Source: Bacillota bacterium (GTDB taxonomy: Bacteria > Bacillota > Clostridia > Christensenellales > Aristaeellaceae). From it: a stretch of 64,000 nt of DNA. The stretch is from positions 124,001 through 188,000 of the forward strand of contig JAEZHM010000040.1 of the NCBI GenBank assembly GCA_023416585.1. The letters are read 5' to 3'. A model generated the notes under the pieces. It saw only the letters and a list, made by a program, of their open reading frames with translations, ran no database searches and had not been told where the DNA came from. Both the position numbers and the translations under genes were made by a program. Shown in pieces: positions 52,636 to 62,137 of the stretch. The number at the start of each line of letters is the position of its first letter. Positions within the stretch are counted from its first letter, which is position 1.

Positions 52636-54906
52636 TTACTGCTGTTCCAGATAAATCAGCCGCGCCACATCGTTCATCTGCATAAGGAGCGCATCCAGCG
52701 TCATTTGCCCTCCTGTATAGCGCGCGCACAGCTTCACCATCTGCTCTTGCATGGCGCCGTCCTTTCCAGCCACGAGCATGGACCTTTCAAAGAACCGCAG
52801 CCGCGGAACAATTTTTTGCCAGGCTGCGATACCGTCCGGTGAAATCTGCCACTTCATAAAATCCTGCTGACTTAAAAACCATTGCACGCTGCTTAATTCA
52901 TCCTGAAGGCTTTTAAGCGTCATGGGGTTTTTCGCAGTATCCGGCTTTGCAATCTGCGCTTTGAGCATTTCCTCCCGCTCGGTGTACGATTGCAGCTGTT
53001 CCTGCCAGTTTATCTTTTCCACGGGCTCTGTGGCGTCGGCATGCAGCATGTAATAGCGGGTCAGATTTGTTTCCTGTTTTGCCGCACAGGCGATATAGTC
53101 CCGCGCCAGCTGTTGATGTACGGACAATGGATTCACGATCAGCACACTCATATAACCATGGATCACAGGTTCTTCTCCCTGCGCAAATGTGAAGGGCATG
53201 AGATCGTCAGAGCCGGCAAGGCCATTCTTATATGTGCTTATACCGCCTCCGCCGGTGTAAAAAACAGAACGGTTCATCACATCGTTTTCCGGATAGAGAT
53301 CCGGCTCAAATTGATAGGTGATGCCGCGCTTTTGCATGCAGTCATTCACCTGCTCAAGCGCCTTAAGCGCCTCCTTCAATGTATGGTCGCCAAAGTCGAT
53401 GGCTTCCCCCGCTCCTTCGCGCTGCTCCATAAAAGCGTTCAGCACGCGCATTACCATGTCCTGATACGACCATTCCACAAGGAACAAATCGCCGTCGTCA
53501 TCGTCCTGTTCTTCAAAGCGCAGCATGGCTTCAAAGAGTGCCTTCCAGGTGGCGGGAATGGGTTCATTCCCGAAGTGTTTTTCCCACAGCGGCATATTCA
53601 CCGACCAAAGATCAAGGGACAAATCCTTGGGATAGGCGATGATCTGCCCATCGTCCTTTAAAAGCACCGCCCGGATGGGAGGATACATCACCGCTACACT
53701 ATTGGCAATTTCCGGGGAATCATGAAGGCCGGCGGCAAACGCATTGTCTTTCAGCTTGCCAAAGGCATTGTTCACCGTGACCTGAAAAATGTCCGTTTCG
53801 GTATCGCCGGAACGGATGCGGCCGGCAATGTCCGCCGCTGTCAAATCCTGATAAAGCACATTCAGAAGAACATCGGGATGTTCCTTCATAAAAGCTTGCT
53901 GCAAATTTGCATCCAAATCGCGAAGGCATAGCGTAAGTGCACTTCCTTTATCCGCCTCGCTTGTAAGGGGCATGACGAAAATGCCATCCGTCCAAAGCGC
54001 ATAGCTGCCATTTTCCACGATCCTTGCCTTGCCAAACATGCTCATGCTTAAGGGGGCGGGGTTGTTCAGAACCATGGAAAATGCGCCGTCATTGGACGCG
54101 CAATATACGCCGTCTTTTGTGGCAAGATACAGCTTATCTTCCGCCGCTTGATAGGTGATGAGCGCTTCTTCTTCCTGAGGCGGCACATTGGGCAGGCCGC
54201 GCATTTCTCCCGTGTCTGTATTCAATGCGGTCAGATATTGCTTTCCCTGTTCCTCTTGGCACAAAAGCAAAAGCCCCTCCTTGTACAGGCACATGCTTAT
54301 TGCGCCGGGAGTTTTAAGTCTCACGTTTTCGCCTGTGGCTATGTTGATACGCACCACGCTGCTGTTGTGACTTAGGGCAGGGTCCTCTTCCCCAAAATCC
54401 ACAAGCAGATACAATCTTCCATCCTGCATGACCGCGGTCATGATTTGCCGCTGCCAGCCATCCGGCGACATGACGCAGGAGGCATCAAAACGCTGTTCCA
54501 GCCACTTGACGCCTTGTTCATTCACGGCGCCGATCCTGCCCGCATATTGATTGACGGCGTACAGCTTACCCTCCGCTTCTACCAGCACCTGCACCGTTTC
54601 ATCCGCCTGGGCACGGTCATCGTAAGACAAATTTTCATAGGTTGACTGACCCCGGTACAGCGTGTCAGGCTGCTTGGGCAGCGTACAGAGCATATGCGGC
54701 TCCGCTTCATCATACGCCTGATACCACAGAACGCCGTCCCGGTCACACAGGTATGCATGGTTCGCTCCCAAACAACAGGCTGTTATCCACCGGTCTTCAA
54801 ACAACCGGATCATGCCACCGCCGGCAGCCGTTTCCGCTATTGCGCCGGATGATGCCAGGCAGATCAAAATGAGTAACGTGAACACAGCCATGCACTTTTT
54901 CATCAT
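52636..54906 (-). CDS. Secreted propeller-like plus solute-binding-like protein (module 3)
   Basis: Exported protein of 756 residues. After a signal peptide (about 1-25), residues 30-320 have repeated short beta motifs with Gly/Asp turns ('GKLYAVNQYAGRIGAVN', landmark 'KLYAVNQYAGRI'; 'DKLYLATKDGVYC'), suggesting a beta-propeller. Residues about 330-650 resemble a family 1 solute-binding domain ('LQQAFMKEHPDVLLNVLYQD', landmark 'FMKEHPDVLLNV'), followed by a helical end. There are no permease genes beside it, so it is more likely a ligand sensor for the sigma/anti-sigma pair encoded upstream than an importer subunit (inference). Confidence 0.7.
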   Translation of the reverse strand: MMKKCMAVFTLLILICLASSGAIAETAAGGGMIRLFEDRWITACCLGANHAYLCDRDGVLWYQAYDEAEPHMLCTLPKQPDTLYRGQSTYENLSYDDRAQADETVQVLVEAEGKLYAVNQYAGRIGAVNEQGVKWLEQRFDASCVMSPDGWQRQIMTAVMQDGRLYLLVDFGEEDPALSHNSSVVRINIATGENVRLKTPGAISMCLYKEGLLLLCQEEQGKQYLTALNTDTGEMRGLPNVPPQEEEALITYQAAEDKLYLATKDGVYCASNDGAFSMVLNNPAPLSMSMFGKARIVENGSYALWTDGIFVMPLTSEADKGSALTLCLRDLDANLQQAFMKEHPDVLLNVLYQDLTAADIAGRIRSGDTETDIFQVTVNNAFGKLKDNAFAAGLHDSPEIANSVAVMYPPIRAVLLKDDGQIIAYPKDLSLDLWSVNMPLWEKHFGNEPIPATWKALFEAMLRFEEQDDDDGDLFLVEWSYQDMVMRVLNAFMEQREGAGEAIDFGDHTLKEALKALEQVNDCMQKRGITYQFEPDLYPENDVMNRSVFYTGGGGISTYKNGLAGSDDLMPFTFAQGEEPVIHGYMSVLIVNPLSVHQQLARDYIACAAKQETNLTRYYMLHADATEPVEKINWQEQLQSYTEREEMLKAQIAKPDTAKNPMTLKSLQDELSSVQWFLSQQDFMKWQISPDGIAAWQKIVPRLRFFERSMLVAGKDGAMQEQMVKLCARYTGGQMTLDALLMQMNDVARLIYLEQQ

Positions 54907-54939
54907 GTTTCCCTCCGTTTTATGTTTTTTTCTCTTTAA

Positions 54940-56757
54940 TCAGCCGTTCCCGGATGCGGGGCTGTCGTGATAGATGGCCTCCACCTCGCCCGTCTTGGCA
55001 TTAAGAATCACCGTATAGTTATCCATACCCTCCGGGCCATAGCCAAAGAAGGTCACGCCCCACACCTTGACGGGCGCATCATGAAGCGAATAGTTCATGT
55101 TGCAGTTGACTACCGTTTCACACGCGTCCAGAAGCGGACCTGCCAGCCCGTACTCCGTTTCCAAAGCCCGTTTTGAATATGTTACGGCCTCGCCGCGTTG
55201 TATATCCTTCACGGAAGGGGTCACATAGGTATGGTTTTTCTCATCGAAGCCTGCCTGACGCATCAATTCATCATAGGCCGCATCATCCTCAATGCTCATA
55301 TAGCCGCGATTTATGTCCTCGGGGTATTTTTCAAGAATAGCCTTCTGCGAGTCTGTAAGCTTTTTGAGCCATGGCAGCATCCGCGCGCTGTACGCATTGG
55401 CGGCGCCAAAGGTCTGCCCGGTATAGGCCGCGCCATCCTCCATTCCCTGAAGGGACCAACTACAACTTGTCATGCTGCCGTCCTGCGCCGCAAGGGTCAC
55501 GGTATAGGCGCCCAGCTTGTCGTTATAGACCCAGTGCCAGTCCGCCTGCTGTGTGGGACTGTAGGTGATTTGCCATGTGCGCCGGCCATCGCCCGTCAAA
55601 AGCGCTACGCGCGGCGAAAAGAATGCAAGCGTGTCCGCTGTAAAGCCATATTCCTTTTCAAGCGCTGTCCGCGCTTTTGCAAGCGCCTCCGCCTCTGGAA
55701 TATCCGTACTCCCGGGCAGCAGGTATTCACCTGCCGGCAGCAGCACAAAAAGCCCGGCCTTCTTGAACTGTTCCGCAACACGGGCCTTGTCACGGGCGGA
55801 TAAAAGCTCAAACGCTCCGCTATTGGCATATTCCCGTGCCGCTTCCACATGCTGCGCAAGATCTCCATCCGGCGGCGTACGGCTTTCAGGCTCCACCCAC
55901 CACTTACACTGGGTCACCTCGCCCGAGGGCGATAGCAGCCGTACGACGTATGAATCCTTGTTTGTACCGGCGCGCGTAAAGGAAAAGCTGTACTCCCGGG
56001 TGTTATCCTTTGTTGCCAGATGGAAGGAAGCCTGAATGCCATAGCCCGCCAGCGCATCCAAAGCAACGCCATATTTTTCCGCAACCGCCTTTTGAGCCAT
56101 CGCCTTCGCCTTGGCAAGCGGAATATCCGTTTCATCCGGCGCAATATTGATAAGCATGACCGCATCCTTGCTTTGAAGCAGCGGCGCGTCCAGGGCGGCG
56201 CGTTCCTCCAGTGTCAGATTTTCATACATCCCTAGCGCCGCATCACTCCAGGCTGCCGCATTTGAGCGGCGCAATCGCAGCGCACGCTCCAGCTGCCGCG
56301 CACCCCAAACATTGGCGCCTAAATCATCCGTGTTAAGAGAGCTTGCTCCATCGTCATCGTGGCTCCACGAAGCCATGGCCGTGCCGTTTTCTCCGCAGGT
56401 GACCGTATAGACGCCTATCGCTTCCATATTCAAGGTCATGGGCGTAAAGCGCACGATCCAGCCGCTTTTCGTATGCTGCGCATCTGTGCTGAACAAATCC
56501 AGAATTTCGTCAGTCAAGCCATATTTTGCGCTGACTGCGCTGCGGGCCTGCTTGAGCAGGTTGTATTGCGCTGAGAATTGCAGCGTCAGCGCCACCGCCG
56601 TTGCGCACAGGAGCAATAGAACAGCAAAAAGGACAGCAACCGTGCGCAGCCTGACCGTACTGCGGGGCGCATGGATACGGCGCAGCACCACGTCCTCGCC
56701 ATGCCAATCCATATCGGACAGCCGGGTGTCAATCGCTGTTTTCAAATCATTCTTCAT
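54940..56757 (-). CDS. Membrane anti-sigma-like protein with four PepSY-like repeats (module 3)
   Basis: A 605-residue protein: cytoplasmic 1-37, membrane helix at about 38-59, then a 545-residue extracellular part. Four repeats are visible, each made of a helix of the form 'A..A..A...KYGL..D.L' (at about 67-87, 210-235, 360-385 and 510-535) followed by a strand 'YTVxLxxxxGxxxxxxW'. The pattern is PepSY-like. It overlaps the sigma gene by 11 bases. PepSY-type ectodomains often inhibit or sense extracellular proteases, so the trigger could be proteolysis (inference). Confidence 0.72.
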   Translation of the reverse strand: MKNDLKTAIDTRLSDMDWHGEDVVLRRIHAPRSTVRLRTVAVLFAVLLLLCATAVALTLQFSAQYNLLKQARSAVSAKYGLTDEILDLFSTDAQHTKSGWIVRFTPMTLNMEAIGVYTVTCGENGTAMASWSHDDDGASSLNTDDLGANVWGARQLERALRLRRSNAAAWSDAALGMYENLTLEERAALDAPLLQSKDAVMLINIAPDETDIPLAKAKAMAQKAVAEKYGVALDALAGYGIQASFHLATKDNTREYSFSFTRAGTNKDSYVVRLLSPSGEVTQCKWWVEPESRTPPDGDLAQHVEAAREYANSGAFELLSARDKARVAEQFKKAGLFVLLPAGEYLLPGSTDIPEAEALAKARTALEKEYGFTADTLAFFSPRVALLTGDGRRTWQITYSPTQQADWHWVYNDKLGAYTVTLAAQDGSMTSCSWSLQGMEDGAAYTGQTFGAANAYSARMLPWLKKLTDSQKAILEKYPEDINRGYMSIEDDAAYDELMRQAGFDEKNHTYVTPSVKDIQRGEAVTYSKRALETEYGLAGPLLDACETVVNCNMNYSLHDAPVKVWGVTFFGYGPEGMDNYTVILNAKTGEVEAIYHDSPASGNG

Positions 56758-57277
56758 CGAAATACCACCCTTTCAGCGACTTAAGCAGCCTGTCCCTGGC
56801 CCGCTTTAGGCGTGATGTCGCGTTCGCTACAGGCACTTGAAGCACATAGGCGATTTCATGCACTTTCATTTCTTGATAATAGCGCAGCAGTATGACCTGT
56901 TTGTCTTTTTCCGGCAGCCGCATCACCGCCTTGAGCATGGTATCATCCGGATAGCAGTCCTCCCTGCCGCGCTCGGGTACGGTATCCAGCGATACTGTCC
57001 GCTTCATCCACCGCAGCCACGCGCTGCGCCTCATATCCTTGCAGGTATTGATGGCGATGCGCAGGAGCCAGGTTTTTTCACTGCTTTCGCCGCGAAAGTC
57101 GTTCATATGCGCGTATGCCTTCAAAAAGGTTTCCTGTACCGCGTCCTCGGCCAGCGCCCGGTCGTTAAGGTACAGATAGGCCATGCGGATCAAATGAGTA
57201 CGATGCTGTTCCATCATTCGGATCAGTGCCGTTTCGCGCTCCGCATCCGTCATGAGGGCCTTCGTGGCGACGCTCAC
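56747..57277 (-). CDS. ECF-type sigma-70 family factor (module 3)
   Basis: Sigma factor of 176 residues with region 2 at about 25-90 ('LAEDAVQETFLKAYAHMND', landmark 'AEDAVQETFLKAY'; 'KTWLLRIAINTCKD') and region 4 at about 120-170 ('MRLPEKDKQVILLRYYQEM', landmark 'PEKDKQVILLRYYQ'; 'VPVANATSRLKRA'). It is the first gene of the third sigma operon and the most canonical of the three sigma factors here. Confidence 0.93.
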   Translation of the reverse strand: MSVATKALMTDAERETALIRMMEQHRTHLIRMAYLYLNDRALAEDAVQETFLKAYAHMNDFRGESSEKTWLLRIAINTCKDMRRSAWLRWMKRTVSLDTVPERGREDCYPDDTMLKAVMRLPEKDKQVILLRYYQEMKVHEIAYVLQVPVANATSRLKRARDRLLKSLKGWYFDEE

Positions 57278-57695
57278 TTGCTCACCTCCTGCGCTGATTA
57301 GACGGAAGTTTTTTCAAAAGCCATTCGAACCCTAAAAAATAAAGTGATTGAAGGTGTGTACCAAAACAGATTTTACCAAAAGGAGATGGGGTATGGGAAG
57401 GCGAAAGCTTTAAAAAGAGGTGATAGTATATTTGGCATCAGGAATTGGCGAAAAAGGAATGGAACCGGATCGCCCAATAAAATGTTGGTCAATAGAGCGG
57501 TATAATGATCACCCCAGCATGTGGGTACTGTGTTATAATAGCCATATTGCCGATATTCGACAAAATATGCTATATTTCGACCTCTTGTTGAAGTGGTTGC
57601 ATGACCTGTTGGATACCTTGGATATCTGCCTGATTTTTGTACAGAAGAAAAATTAATCCCCTGTAAAGCGAAATAGGGGTGGCAAAAGCGGGGTA
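57278..57695. other. Gap between divergent sigma operon and SARP-type regulator
   Basis: A 418-base gap with no convincing gene. A 78-codon frame at 57420-57656 has GAGGTG nearby but no recognisable motif. Promoters for both flanking genes should lie here, yet no consensus pair is clear. Confidence 0.4.
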
Positions 57696-58802
57696 ATGGG
57701 AACAGTGCTCAGAGTGATTTTGACCGGCGATGAATTTTCAGAGCTTGAGTGCATGAGGCACGTCTTGTCAGAATACCCCAATGTCATTGTTGCGGGTATG
57801 TATACAGCCAGAGAAAAAGCCCTTGCCGCCATGGAAAATGACAGGCCGGACGCGGTGTTTATCGATATTGGGATGCCGGCGGAAAACGGGTTGGAGCTTG
57901 CGGAGGAGCTGGCCGGCAAGTACCCGGAAATCAAGGTTGTTTTCGTATCCGCATATAACCAATACGCCATCGAGGCTTTTGACGCAAGCGCCGTAGACTT
58001 TCTTAGAAAGCGCTTAAGAAAGGAACAGCTGGGAAAGACCCTTATCAGATTGGAAAAAAGCAGGGAGAGCAGACATTCTGTTCCGGAAACTTACAGACCG
58101 GTTAAAATACAGTGCTTCCGGAAGTTTATGGTCTATACTCCTTCGGGCGCCCCCTTGAGCTTTCGGACAAGAAAGACGGAGGAATTGATGGCTCTCCTTT
58201 TGCACAGCGGGCAGCGGGAGGTGCCCAGGGGGAAAATCATTGACCTTATGTGGCCGGAATTGGATGAGAAAAGAGCCGTAGCACTGTTTCATACCACGCT
58301 TTACAACCTGAAAAAGGCTTTGGTAGAGCTTAATGGCGGTATGGAACTCATGAAAACCAGAGGCGGCTATAGTCTGTGCATGCGTGACACGATCGTGGAT
58401 GTGGAGGATTTGGAGCAAAGACTGCATCGCTTTAGGCGGCTTGGCGATGGAGATATGGCAGAACTTGAGCAGGTGCTCAAGTTATATACAGCACCTTATT
58501 TCGGAGATGACGCTTACCCGTGGGCGGAAGGCAAAAGACTGTATTTGCAAAACACCGTCACGGCTATGCTCATGGATATAGGCTTGTTCTATCAACAAAA
58601 AGCCTTGTGGGCAAATGCGGCATATGCCTTTGAAAACCTTTTGCGGATCGACGATATGCACGAGGCGGCCTATGAAATGTTGATGCGGTGCTTACGGAAA
58701 GCGGGCGATACAGGGCGGATGCATAAAGTCTATGACAGGTATCTAACAGCCCTTGCTGAACTGAACCTGCCAATCAAACATCTTGACGAGATATGTATAT
58801 AA
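57696..58802 (+). CDS. Response regulator with SARP/BTAD-type output
   Basis: A 368-residue regulator: receiver at about 1-120 (D12/E13 acidic pair, phospho-Asp D57 in 'VFIDIGMP'), then a winged helix at about 135-215 ('RKTEELMALLLHSGQREVPR', landmark 'TEELMALLLHSG'; 'LYNLKKALVEL') and a bacterial transcriptional activator domain at about 225-365 with TPR-like helices ('AYAFENLLRIDDMHEAAYEM', landmark 'LLRIDDMHEAAYE'). The usual 'K-P' pair near residue 105-110 reads 'LRKR', so the Pro is lost while a Lys remains. No kinase gene is adjacent. It is followed by its own terminator and the surface-protein gene. Confidence 0.85.
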   Translation: MGTVLRVILTGDEFSELECMRHVLSEYPNVIVAGMYTAREKALAAMENDRPDAVFIDIGMPAENGLELAEELAGKYPEIKVVFVSAYNQYAIEAFDASAVDFLRKRLRKEQLGKTLIRLEKSRESRHSVPETYRPVKIQCFRKFMVYTPSGAPLSFRTRKTEELMALLLHSGQREVPRGKIIDLMWPELDEKRAVALFHTTLYNLKKALVELNGGMELMKTRGGYSLCMRDTIVDVEDLEQRLHRFRRLGDGDMAELEQVLKLYTAPYFGDDAYPWAEGKRLYLQNTVTAMLMDIGLFYQQKALWANAAYAFENLLRIDDMHEAAYEMLMRCLRKAGDTGRMHKVYDRYLTALAELNLPIKHLDEICI

Positions 58803-58830
58803 TAGAACCGGATAGTGAATGGCATAGAAG

Positions 58831-58859
58831 CGGCAGAATCAAAAATTCTGCCGTTTTTT
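58831..58859 (+). terminator. Intrinsic terminator of the SARP-type regulator gene
   Basis: CGGCAGAAT and ATTCTGCCG form a perfect 9-base stem with a 5-base loop, followed by TTTTTT. Confidence 0.9.
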
Positions 58860-58878
58860 GCTGTCGAAATTGTTCAGA

Positions 58879-58904
58879 AAATGTTTAGAAAACATTTATA
58901 TAAT
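58879..58904 (+). promoter_or_regulatory. -10 box and inverted repeat before the surface-protein gene
   Basis: TATAAT at 58899-58904 is preceded directly by AAATGTTT (58879-58886) and AAACATTT (58890-58897), a perfect inverted repeat with a 3-base centre. No consensus -35 is present at the right distance, as expected for an activator-dependent promoter. The SARP-type regulator encoded just upstream is a candidate activator. Confidence 0.45.
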
Positions 58905-58941
58905 ATAGTCTATGATAGACTGTACAAAAGGGGACAGGAAA

Positions 58942-61900
58942 ATGAGAATGGGAAAACTGCTACGGCTTTTCGTATCATGCATGGTCGCTGCGCTGGCAAT
59001 CTTCCCCGCCGCGGCGCTGGCCGCCAGCGGCATGCAGGACGGATTGCAGCTAAGCCTGACAACGGACAAGGGCAGCTATGCGAAAAATGAGACGATTGGC
59101 ATAAACGCAGCGGTGACAAATACAAACAGTTTCGATGTCACAGGTGTGAAACTTGAGCTTATCGTTCCCACCGGTCTACAGTTTAGGACAAGTGGAGCCA
59201 CAGGCATTATGAACCTCACGTCAGGGCAAACAACTGACCTTAAATCCGAAGCGGTCCTTATCAACAACCCTGACGATATGCCGCAGACCGGGGATTATTC
59301 GCCGGTGGAACTGCTGTTATTGTTGGTGCTCTTATCTGGCGGCGCGCTTGCCTGCCTTCTGATAATCAAACGAAAGAAGCGCGTTGGCTTCCTTGCCATC
59401 CTCCTTTGCCTTACGCTGATATCTTCCTCTTCCTTCCTAACCCCGGTTCCGGCATACGCGTTGCCGGCTGAAAGGAGCTTTACAGTATCGCTGCCTGTTT
59501 CGGTGGACGGTGAAGGTTATAACCTGCAGGCAATACTGACTTACAATACACCGGTGCCCACACCCTACGCCGTAACCGTAAATAACGGCACAGGGGATGG
59601 CGATTATGCACCCGGCGCCACTGTTACCATCACGGCGGATGACCCCAGGGATGGCTATGCCTTTACAGGCTGGTTAGTGGTATCCGGCGGCGTGACCTTA
59701 TCTTCCGCCACCAGCACAACCACTACCTTCACCATGCCGGAAGGCGTTGTGGAAGTCACCGCAACCTATGATCTCACTTATGCCGTCACAGTCAACAACG
59801 GCATCGGCAATGGCGATTATGCTCCCGGCACCACCGTTGCCATCATGGCAGTTACACCCTACGCTGGGTATACCTTTGCAACCTGGACCGTGGTATCCGG
59901 CGGCGTAACCCTGGCTTCCACTACAAGTTCTACCACCACCTTCACCATGCCGGAAGAAGCTGTGGAGGTCACCGCAACATATAAACCGATCCCCTACGCA
60001 GTCACTGTCAACTACGGTACAGGCGATGGCGATTATGCACCCGGCGCCACCGTTACCATCACCGCGGATGATCCCAGCCCCGGTTATGCCTTTACAGGCT
60101 GGTTAGTGGTATCCGGCGGTGTGACCCTTCATTCCGCCACCGGCGCAACCACCACCTTCATCATGCCGGATAAAGCTGTGGAGGTCACCGCAACCTATAA
60201 TCTGATCCCCTATGCCGTCACGGTGAACAATGGGACGGGCGATGGCGATTATGCCCCCGGCGCCACCGTTGCCATCACCGCGGATGCACCCTGCACTGGG
60301 TATGCCTTTGTAGGCTGGTTAGTCGTATCCGGCGGCGTGACCCTAGTTTCTGCCACCAGCACAACCACGACCTTCATCATGCCGGAAGGAACTGTGGAGG
60401 TCACCGCAACCTTTGATCTGATCCCCTATGCCGTTACGGTGAACAATGGCACCGGCGATGGCGATTATGCCCCCGGCTCCACCATTACCATCACGGCGGA
60501 TGCCCCCAGCGCCGGCTATTCCTTTACAGGCTGGACAGTCGTGTCCGGCGGCGTGACCCTTGCCTCCGCCACCAACGCAACAACCACCTTCACCATGCCC
60601 GAAGGTGCTGTGGAAGTCACCGCAAATTATGAACTGATCACCTATACTTTCCTCAACCATGATGGCACCGGCTCTGGCAAATATGCTCCCGGCGCCACCG
60701 TAACCATCGCCGCGAATGACTCCCTACCTGAGTTTGCCTTTAGTCACTGGACTGTGCTAAATGGCGGCGTGACCCTTAATTCCCCCACCAGCAAAACCAC
60801 CACCTTCACCATGCCCGCAAATGATGTGGAGGTTACCGTAACCCATAAAAGAATCATCTTTGCCGTCACAGTCAATAGCGGCACAGGCGGCGGCAAATAT
60901 GCCTCCGGTGCCACCGTAACCCTCACAGCGGATGCCCCCAGCGCGGGCTATGTTTTTACAGGCTGGGCTGTGGTATGGGGCGGGGTGACCCTGGCCTCCC
61001 TCACCGACCAAACCACCACCTTCACCATGCCGTCTAATACTGTGGAGATCACGGCGAATTATGAACTGATCCCCTACGCCGTCACGGTCAACAACGGCAC
61101 CGGTGGCGGCAATTATGCTCCCGGCGCCACCGTTACCATCGCGGCGACGCCTCCCGCCGGGAACCGCTTTACAGGCTGGACCGTCGTATCCGGCGGCGTG
61201 ACTCTTCATTCCGCCACCAGCGAAACCACCACCTTCACCATGCCGGAAGAAGCTGTGGAGGTTACCGCAGACTATGAACTGACCACCTATACCGTTACAG
61301 TGAAGCATGGCTATGGCAGCGGCGATTATGCTCCCGGCGACATTGTGACCATCACACATTCATTACCTTCCCCCTACAACTTTTATTACTGGACAGTCGT
61401 ATCTGGCGAGGTGACCCTTACAAACATCGGCTCCTCAACTACTACCTTCACCATGCCGGCTAACCCGGTAGAGATCATGGCAAGAGGGCATACTACGGAT
61501 AACTTTTCTCCATCAAGTAACATAACCATGACTACTGTTTTGGGAGGATTGTTAAATCAGGCTGCTCTGGTTGGGGGAACTAGCGCCACAGCACTTGGGG
61601 CGCCTTATACGCTATCCGAAGACAACACCTCTTCGCTGGCGATAACCATTGCCAAAGACAGTACCATCACTTACTTTACGGCAACCTTCACTACGAAAAG
61701 CGCCATGGCGTTAATAGGATCGACGATCACCGTATACGCGGATATCTATGTCGCCCCTTCGGGTACTTTTAACTATTCTCGTGTTCACACACTCACGCTT
61801 TCACCTGCCTTAACGGGTATCGTAAATATCGATACTAAATGTACTGGCGAATCTATTGGTTTGAACCTGTCCGTATCTGAAGGGGACAAGGTGATTATCC

Positions 61901-61989
61901 TATGCCGCAGCAACGTAATTGCTGGGCTTGACACAGCCCAAACACTTACAGGTTCATTCGCCGCTGGTTTAACCACCTACATTAAATAA
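58942..61989 (+). CDS. Surface protein with internal sortase-like signal, nine InlB-like repeats and BclA-C-like end
   Basis: A 1015-residue protein. Order: signal peptide (1-26); a beta domain (30-110); 'MPQTGD' at 113-118; hydrophobic segment 122-142; basic KRKKR 143-147; second hydrophobic segment 148-173 ending 'PVPAYA'; nine repeats of 71-72 residues from 209 to about 850; and a C-terminal domain (about 855-1015) resembling the trimeric end of BclA/collagen-like surface proteins ('LSPALTGIVNI', 'AGLDTAQTLTG'). The repeats are of the divergent InlB B-repeat kind ('YAPGATVTITAD', 'FTGWxVVSGGVTL', 'TTFTMP'). ATG 58942 has AGGAAA/GGGGA upstream and a clean signal peptide. A sortase gene follows. 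An adhesive or surface-display role is inferred. Confidence 0.8.
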   Translation: MRMGKLLRLFVSCMVAALAIFPAAALAASGMQDGLQLSLTTDKGSYAKNETIGINAAVTNTNSFDVTGVKLELIVPTGLQFRTSGATGIMNLTSGQTTDLKSEAVLINNPDDMPQTGDYSPVELLLLLVLLSGGALACLLIIKRKKRVGFLAILLCLTLISSSSFLTPVPAYALPAERSFTVSLPVSVDGEGYNLQAILTYNTPVPTPYAVTVNNGTGDGDYAPGATVTITADDPRDGYAFTGWLVVSGGVTLSSATSTTTTFTMPEGVVEVTATYDLTYAVTVNNGIGNGDYAPGTTVAIMAVTPYAGYTFATWTVVSGGVTLASTTSSTTTFTMPEEAVEVTATYKPIPYAVTVNYGTGDGDYAPGATVTITADDPSPGYAFTGWLVVSGGVTLHSATGATTTFIMPDKAVEVTATYNLIPYAVTVNNGTGDGDYAPGATVAITADAPCTGYAFVGWLVVSGGVTLVSATSTTTTFIMPEGTVEVTATFDLIPYAVTVNNGTGDGDYAPGSTITITADAPSAGYSFTGWTVVSGGVTLASATNATTTFTMPEGAVEVTANYELITYTFLNHDGTGSGKYAPGATVTIAANDSLPEFAFSHWTVLNGGVTLNSPTSKTTTFTMPANDVEVTVTHKRIIFAVTVNSGTGGGKYASGATVTLTADAPSAGYVFTGWAVVWGGVTLASLTDQTTTFTMPSNTVEITANYELIPYAVTVNNGTGGGNYAPGATVTIAATPPAGNRFTGWTVVSGGVTLHSATSETTTFTMPEEAVEVTADYELTTYTVTVKHGYGSGDYAPGDIVTITHSLPSPYNFYYWTVVSGEVTLTNIGSSTTTFTMPANPVEIMARGHTTDNFSPSSNITMTTVLGGLLNQAALVGGTSATALGAPYTLSEDNTSSLAITIAKDSTITYFTATFTTKSAMALIGSTITVYADIYVAPSGTFNYSRVHTLTLSPALTGIVNIDTKCTGESIGLNLSVSEGDKVIILCRSNVIAGLDTAQTLTGSFAAGLTTYIK
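59566..61500 (+). repeat. Nine tandem coding repeats of 213-216 bases
   Basis: Units start at 59566, 59779, 59995, 60211, 60427, 60643, 60859, 61075 and 61288 and run to about 61500. Units 1-5 are closest; units 6 and 9 have lost the 'YAVTV' start and are most diverged. Close nucleotide similarity and constant spacing point to duplication by unequal recombination, so unit number may vary between strains. Confidence 0.9.
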
Positions 61990-62044
61990 CAGCAGGTTGC
62001 TTTTGCGATAAGGATAATCCAGCCAATCCACTGGCATTCATGCA

Positions 62045-62079
62045 TTCACGCTCCTCGCAGCCTCTGCGGGGAGCGTGAA
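62045..62079 (+). terminator. Strong hairpin after the surface-protein gene
   Basis: TTCACGCTCC pairs with GGAGCGTGAA, extended inside by CGCAG/CTGCG, about 55 bases after the stop. There is no T-tract. It may limit but not fully stop transcription into the sortase gene. Confidence 0.6.
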
Positions 62080-62137
62080 ATGCTGCCTGCCATCGGGAGA
62101 AGAACTAGATTTTGAAGCATAATATGGGTGAAAAGAT

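Noticed and set aside
57420..57656. Possible 78-residue gene
   Set aside because: No motif, unclear ribosome site and composition like the surrounding non-coding DNA.
59566..61500. Regularly spaced repeats that could suggest a repeat array such as CRISPR
   Set aside because: The period is 213-216 bases, in frame and coding for InlB-like units; there are no short repeats with unique spacers.
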